Shown here piece after piece: positions 32,651 through 36,139 of a stretch of 36,139 nt of DNA. Below the pieces are notes generated by a model that was not told the origin of the DNA, made no database searches, and saw only the letters and a list, made by a program, of their open reading frames with translations. Made by a program: the position numbers and the translations under genes. Each line of letters begins with the position of its first letter. The stretch's first letter is position 1. Source of the DNA: Arcobacteraceae bacterium (GTDB lineage: Bacteria; Campylobacterota; Campylobacteria; Campylobacterales; Arcobacteraceae); contig JALNYH010000021.1 of the NCBI GenBank assembly GCA_023229945.1, positions 1 through 36,139 of the forward strand, written 5' to 3'.

Positions 32651-33686
32651 CTACTCTATGTTTATCTAAGCCCAAAGTCTTAGTATCTTTATTTCCACCT
32701 AGTATTTTAGTAAACTCTGTTTTTGATAAAATAGGCATTCTGATATCTCTTCCTACTGCATTTTCTATATTGCATTGCATTCCATCAAAAATTGATAAAT
32801 ATTCATCATCAACTATGACCAAATCAGCATTATTGTCTTTTGCATCTAGTAAGAATTCACCGATAAGTTTTAAAGAGAATTTTTTATTGTCACTTTTTAG
32901 ATTGCATATTGCTATATCATTGTATGCTGTAGATATATCTATATATGTACCACCACAATTTTTTATTAAGTCTTTTGTTTGAGTTGTTGGCATATATGCA
33001 GATATATTAAATCCGTCAAATTTTTGTGCTATTTGTATATCAGATATATCAAGATATGATGGTTTTTTATAAGTAATCCCAGCCATTCCAAATAAAGATG
33101 CTATTTTTGACTCTTGATTTGCAAAAGCAAATATTCTATTTTCTAGTGATGTGTGATAGCATATTCCACTATTTTCATTGGTAATAATTGCCAAAATTTC
33201 ATCTTTTAATGATGGATTTTGTGATATTAAATCATAAGCAATATATAGTGCAACATCACCAATATAATCACGATTTAGATTGATTGAATTTGAAGCATAG
33301 TAAACTAGCTCATAATTATCAGTATAATGTTGTTTTTGAGAGTAGTTTAGATATTTGTCAAATAAAGCTATACTAGCTAAAAAATCACTATTATCATAAA
33401 CGAAATCTTTAGTAGCACGATATATACTAATAGGTTCAATTTTCCAATCATTTCCCAATACTTCAACAATATCATTTACTTTTGTATTAGCATTTGTATA
33501 AAGATGGTTGATTTTGACATTTATAGTTTTTGATTTATCCAAACAAAATGAATCAAGTTGATTGATAGTATCTAGCAAATCATTTATTGATGTATTGTTA
33601 TCATATTTTAATGTTTGTTTTTTATAGTATGGTAGATAGTCTGTTGACTTATCAAAATGGAACAGTTCTATAAAGAGTTTCTTCAT
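32637..33686 (-). CDS. Cysteine-poor SdhB-SdhE fusion-like protein
   Basis: A 349-aa protein without catalytic cysteines. Its N-terminal half follows SdhB of the next operon: KKLFIELFHFDKSTDYLPYY against KKLTWKVFRFNKATDYLPHY, then IEPISIYRATKDFVYDNSDF against LEPQSLKRVYKDMIIDKGDF, then DYIGDVALYIAY against DYLGPAALTKAW. Its C-terminal half follows SdhE: LLDAKDNNADLVIV against MLDAIDNNADIMVT, and GRDIRMPIL against GREVKIPIL, ending KTLGLDKHRVGVSL. All iron-sulfur and CCG cysteines are replaced. It may belong to a Campylobacterota family annotated as DUF5644/HdrB-like. A chaperone, decoy subunit or regulator of SdhABE is inferred. It has its own promoter and lies just upstream of sdhABE. Confidence 0.8.
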   Translation of the reverse strand: MKKLFIELFHFDKSTDYLPYYKKQTLKYDNNTSINDLLDTINQLDSFCLDKSKTINVKINHLYTNANTKVNDIVEVLGNDWKIEPISIYRATKDFVYDNSDFLASIALFDKYLNYSQKQHYTDNYELVYYASNSINLNRDYIGDVALYIAYDLISQNPSLKDEILAIITNENSGICYHTSLENRIFAFANQESKIASLFGMAGITYKKPSYLDISDIQIAQKFDGFNISAYMPTTQTKDLIKNCGGTYIDISTAYNDIAICNLKSDNKKFSLKLIGEFLLDAKDNNADLVIVDDEYLSIFDGMQCNIENAVGRDIRMPILSKTEFTKILGGNKDTKTLGLDKHRVGVSL

Positions 33687-33715
33687 CGTTATACCCCGTG
33701 TTTAATTTGAGGATT

Positions 33716-33728
33716 ATTATAGTATAAT
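33716..33728. promoter_or_regulatory. Back-to-back divergent -10 boxes forming a palindrome
   Basis: ATTATA-G-TATAAT is a perfect 13-bp palindrome. Read on the plus strand it gives TATAAT (33723-33728) for thiL; on the minus strand TATAAT (33716-33721) for the SdhB-SdhE-like gene. The thiL ATG is only 7 nt beyond its box, with no ribosome-binding site in between, suggesting a leaderless message. RNA polymerase could occupy only one direction at a time. Confidence 0.6.
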
Positions 33729-33735
33729 CTTTCTT

Positions 33736-34566
33736 ATGAAACAAAACAACGAAAACTTTTTTATAGAACAATTTGTACAAAATACAAAACATATTGGTGA
33801 TGATGGAGCGGTGATAGGTAAATGGGTTTATTCTCAGGATGCTTTTTTTGAAAATGTACATTTCAAAAAAGAGTGGATGAGTCTAGAACAAATAGCTACG
33901 AAAGCAATGCTAGTCAATATAAGTGATGCAATAGTGATGAATTCAAAGCCAAAATATGCTCTTTTGACAGTCGCAATACCAAAAAGCTATACACAAGATG
34001 ACTTGGTATCTTTGGCTAAGGGATTCAAAAAAACAGCCAAAAAGTTTGGTGTAGAAATAATAGGTGGAGATACTATATCAAATGATAAGCTTGATATTTC
34101 TATCACTATCATATCAAAGACAAAAAAACCTATTTTACGCTCAGGTGCAAAAGTAGGGGAGCTAGTAGCTCATACTGGAGAGCTTGGCAATGTCAAAAAA
34201 GACTTGGATATATTACTAAGTGGTGGAAATATAGACAAAAAATCAAGATTTATCAAACCCAAACTAAAGCAAAAGTTTTTTTATGACATAGCACCTTATA
34301 TATCAAGTGCTTTGGATATTTCTGATGGGTTATTTTTTGAATTAGCTAGGATAAGTAGAGCTAGTGGGGTAGGGATTGAGTTTTTTGAGAGCATTGATAA
34401 AGAGATAGGATGTAGTGGTGAAGAGTATGAAGTGCTTTTTACTTTCAATCAAAAATATATTGAAAAAATATCAAAAATTGCCAAAAAACATAAAGTAAAC
34501 TTCAATATTATCGGTACACTTACTCAAGGAAGTTTTGAGTGTGAATGTGCTGAGCATCATTTTTAA
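33736..34566 (+). CDS. thiL: Thiamine-monophosphate kinase
   Basis: A 276-aa enzyme phosphorylating thiamine monophosphate to thiamine diphosphate with ATP. Motifs of the PurM/ThiL fold: GDDGAVIG near residue 21, DAFFENVHF, VNISDAIVMNSKP, GGDTISNDKL, LDISDGLFFELARIS. Slightly shorter than the E. coli enzyme (325 aa), as is usual in Campylobacterota. It appears to lack a Shine-Dalgarno sequence and to be leaderless. It is followed by truD after 9 nt and probably co-transcribed with it. Confidence 0.94.
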   Translation: MKQNNENFFIEQFVQNTKHIGDDGAVIGKWVYSQDAFFENVHFKKEWMSLEQIATKAMLVNISDAIVMNSKPKYALLTVAIPKSYTQDDLVSLAKGFKKTAKKFGVEIIGGDTISNDKLDISITIISKTKKPILRSGAKVGELVAHTGELGNVKKDLDILLSGGNIDKKSRFIKPKLKQKFFYDIAPYISSALDISDGLFFELARISRASGVGIEFFESIDKEIGCSGEEYEVLFTFNQKYIEKISKIAKKHKVNFNIIGTLTQGSFECECAEHHF

Positions 34567-34575
34567 AGGAAAAAA

Positions 34576-35646
34576 TTGGAAAATCAATATTATTTAAATC
34601 ATAGTTCAATAGAGGTTTATTTCAAGCAAAGTGTAGATGACTTTTGTGTCACTGAAGTACCACTTTATGAGTTTAGCGGAGAAGGTGAACACCTAATAGC
34701 AACTGTTAGAAAAAAAGATATGTCCACATGGGATATGGTAGAGATTATCAGCAGTGCAACAGGATGTAAAAGTAGAGATATAGGATATGCTGGGCTAAAA
34801 GACAAAAACGCAATGACAGTACAATGTATCTCTATTCACAAAAGCTACGAAGAAAAACTAAAGCTTCTAAATCACCCAAATATCAAGATATTAAACACAA
34901 CATATCACAATAATAAGATAAAAATAGGGCATCTAAAAGGAAATAAATTTTTCGTAAGATTCAAAAAAGTTTATCCAAATGATGCTTTCAAAATCAAAAA
35001 TGTAATAGGGCATATCAAAGAGTTCGGAATACCGAATTATTTTGGGTTTCAAAGATTTGGAATAGAGCAAAACAACTACAAATTAGGCTTGGAGATACTC
35101 CAAGGAGTAAGAAAAGAGCGTAATATGAAGCTAAAACAAATGTATATCAACGCATATCAAAGTCATTTATTCAACGAATGGCTATCTAAGCGTATAGAAG
35201 TAAGCAAAATGATAGATTCTTTTACTCCAAGTGAAGCTTCAATCATAACTGGCATTGATATAAGCGTAGTAAAAGAGCTAAAAACTCAACCACACCCATT
35301 TAAAATCCTAGACGGTGAGCTTATGAGTCATTACCCTTATGGAAAGATTTTTATTGCAGATGATCTCAAAAGTGAATCTGATAAGTTTTTCATAAGAGAT
35401 AGAGTTCCAACAGGGCTTTTGATAGGTCAAAAAGTAAAACTAAGCGAAAGACTAGCAAGTGTTTATGAACAAAAAATAATGGATTTCATCCCAAATATTG
35501 ACGGAGCTAGAAGATTTGCATGGATTTTTGTGGAAGATATGGAAGTAGTATATAAAGAAGATAAAAAATGGTTTGAAATGAACTTTTTCCTACCAAAAGG
35601 GTCGTATGCTACAGAGGTCATCAGAGAAATCCTCCACCAAAACTAG
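34576..35646 (+). CDS. truD: tRNA pseudouridine(13) synthase
   Basis: A 356-aa enzyme converting U13 of tRNA-Glu to pseudouridine. The catalytic aspartate is D76 in GYAGLKDKNAMT; VDDFCVTEVPLYEFSGEGEH at the N-terminus, IPNYFGFQRFG and INAYQSHLFNEWL are family motifs, and the C-terminus LPKGSYATEVIREIL is conserved. The start codon is TTG at 34576, supported by AAAGGA (34565-34570); no in-frame ATG fits the conserved N-terminus. The stop codon overlaps the outer arm of a long palindrome by one base. Confidence 0.95.
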   Translation: MENQYYLNHSSIEVYFKQSVDDFCVTEVPLYEFSGEGEHLIATVRKKDMSTWDMVEIISSATGCKSRDIGYAGLKDKNAMTVQCISIHKSYEEKLKLLNHPNIKILNTTYHNNKIKIGHLKGNKFFVRFKKVYPNDAFKIKNVIGHIKEFGIPNYFGFQRFGIEQNNYKLGLEILQGVRKERNMKLKQMYINAYQSHLFNEWLSKRIEVSKMIDSFTPSEASIITGIDISVVKELKTQPHPFKILDGELMSHYPYGKIFIADDLKSESDKFFIRDRVPTGLLIGQKVKLSERLASVYEQKIMDFIPNIDGARRFAWIFVEDMEVVYKEDKKWFEMNFFLPKGSYATEVIREILHQN

Positions 35647-35777
35647 ATATAAAATGTCTATTTTGGCAAATTTCTGCGTTAAAGAAAGGTTCAAATTTTC
35701 GTCATTTACTACAGTAAACTCCTCGATTTGAACCTTTCTTTGTCTTGAACTTCACTCAAAATATCCTATTTTATATC
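35646..35777. repeat. 132-bp imperfect palindrome, copy A
   Basis: Outer arms GATATAAAAT (35646-35655) and ATTTTATATC (35768-35777); inner perfect 15-bp arms AAAGAAAGGTTCAAA and TTTGAACCTTTCTTT; centre TTTACTACAGTAAA. The centre belongs to a 41-nt core (35691-35731) that recurs at 35839. It begins on the truD stop codon. No open frame is seen. Together with copies B and C it accounts for most of the 378-bp gap 35647-36024. Confidence 0.85.
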
Positions 35778-35788
35778 AAGTTTGTAAA

Positions 35789-35813
35789 AAAAAGCTATAA
35801 AACATAGCTTTTT
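35789..35813 (+). terminator. Probable intrinsic terminator of thiL-truD
   Basis: A 10-bp stem AAAAAGCTAT/ATAGCTTTTT with a 5-nt loop; the 3' arm ends in five T. It lies between repeat copies A and B and would also work on the minus strand for the gene at the right edge. Confidence 0.6.
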
Positions 35814-35820
35814 GAAAAAC

Positions 35821-35895
35821 TCTGCGTTAGATAAAAACTCAAATTTTCGTCATTTACGACAGTAAACTCCTCGATTTGAGCTTCTATCTGCCTTG
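35821..35895. repeat. Palindromic repeat, copy B
   Basis: It shares TCTGCGTTA and the 41-nt core (35839-35879, one mismatch, T to G at the centre) with copy A, but the flanking arms differ and still pair (GATA/TATC, ACTCAAA/TTTGAG). Preserved pairing with changed sequence points to selection for the hairpin or to independent insertions. Confidence 0.8.
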
Positions 35896-35948
35896 ATTTT
35901 TCCTAAAAATCTCTATTTTCTAGCTATTTTTAAATATTCTAAGAAATT

Positions 35949-35989
35949 CTTTGCCTTGAATTTTACTCAAAATATCCTATTTTATATTT
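35949..35989. repeat. Half copy C of the palindromic repeat
   Basis: CTTTGCCTTGAATTTTACTC and the following AAAATATCCTATTTTATAT match the right arm of copy A (35739-35778) with a few substitutions. The left arm and core are absent. Confidence 0.7.
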
Positions 35990-36024
35990 AGTTTTGTGAG
36001 TATTATAGTATCAATACTTTGATT

Positions 36025-36139
36025 TCAACTTGTCACCAACCCAACAACAGCCCTAGAACTATCATTGTCAAACACAGCTCTTTGAACTCTTGCTTTTGGA
36101 TTATTTCTTGCAATTTGAGGTGATATTTCTTTGTTGTAT
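36025..36139 (-). CDS. C-terminus of an unrecognised protein, start off the window
   Basis: A minus-strand frame is open from the right edge to a TGA at 36025-36027, giving 37 residues that begin YNKEISPQIARNNPKARVQR and end DNDSSRAVVGLVTS. Composition and codon use look like coding sequence, and the frame stops where the repeats begin. The family cannot be recognised from this fragment. Confidence 0.55.
   Translation of the reverse strand, partial: YNKEISPQIARNNPKARVQRAVFDNDSSRAVVGLVTS

Noticed and set aside
32637..33686. Second functional sdhB gene
   Set aside because: None of the cluster-binding cysteines is present, and the C-terminal half follows SdhE instead.
1..36139. tRNA or rRNA genes
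   Set aside because: No cloverleaf or rRNA-like segment was noticed in the gaps, which are short and filled by promoters, terminators and repeats.

Overview
The window is AT-rich chromosomal DNA from a member of the Campylobacterota (Epsilonproteobacteria). This rests on gene content: an SdhABE-type (CCG-domain) succinate dehydrogenase/fumarate reductase, a fused CcsBA system II cytochrome c biogenesis protein, CmoB without an adjacent CmoA, and many GGDEF and receiver-PAS signalling proteins. TATAAT -10 boxes without clear -35 boxes are also typical of this phylum. The genus cannot be fixed from the sequence alone; a free-living Arcobacter- or Sulfurimonas-like organism fits best. No tRNA, rRNA, CRISPR array or transposase gene was seen.

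Layout. 1-3.4 kb: a receiver-PAS gene running off the left edge (minus), divergent from valS (plus), which ends in a strong terminator. 3.4-7.3 kb: a tightly packed three-gene operon (RhuM-family protein, AAA/ABC-type ATPase, HNH nuclease, each separated by 1 nt). It looks like an acquired anti-mobile-element (Septu-like) cassette and is followed by about 300 bp of hairpins, including a 134-bp long inverted repeat. 7.6-13.0 kb (minus): ligA, an AsmA-like envelope protein, aroE and a LapG-like cysteine protease as one probable operon; aroE carries an octanucleotide tandem repeat. 13.1-18.6 kb (minus): a second receiver-PAS protein, then ccsBA followed by pepD. 18.7-19.7 kb: cmoB (plus).

19.8-25.0 kb (minus): a signalling operon of MBL hydrolase, heme-type GGDEF sensor, two progressively degenerate GGDEF paralogues and an HDOD protein. 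25.1-28.6 kb: a DUF455 ferritin-like protein (plus), a Cache-PAS-PAS-GGDEF cyclase and a superoxide reductase (both minus). 28.8-33.7 kb (minus): sdhA-sdhB-sdhE, preceded by a separately promoted gene whose product looks like a cysteine-stripped SdhB-SdhE fusion. 33.7-35.6 kb (plus): thiL-truD. 35.6-36.1 kb: palindromic repeats and the tail of another minus-strand gene.

Several genes fit a common theme of respiration and redox sensing: SdhABE donates to quinone, CcsBA matures c-type cytochromes, the 22.6-24.4 kb GGDEF protein carries its own CxxCH heme motif, and the superoxide reductase detoxifies by-products. c-di-GMP output could connect to the HDOD protein and the LapG-like protease. Two repeat families stand out: a dispersed (TAGGTGG)n element present three times with 9, 7 and 3 units, always just beyond the 3' end of a minus-strand gene, and long imperfect palindromes of about 130 bp at 7.5 and 35.7 kb. 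The strongest candidates for undescribed biology are the RhuM-ATPase-HNH operon and the cysteine-less SdhB-SdhE-like protein.
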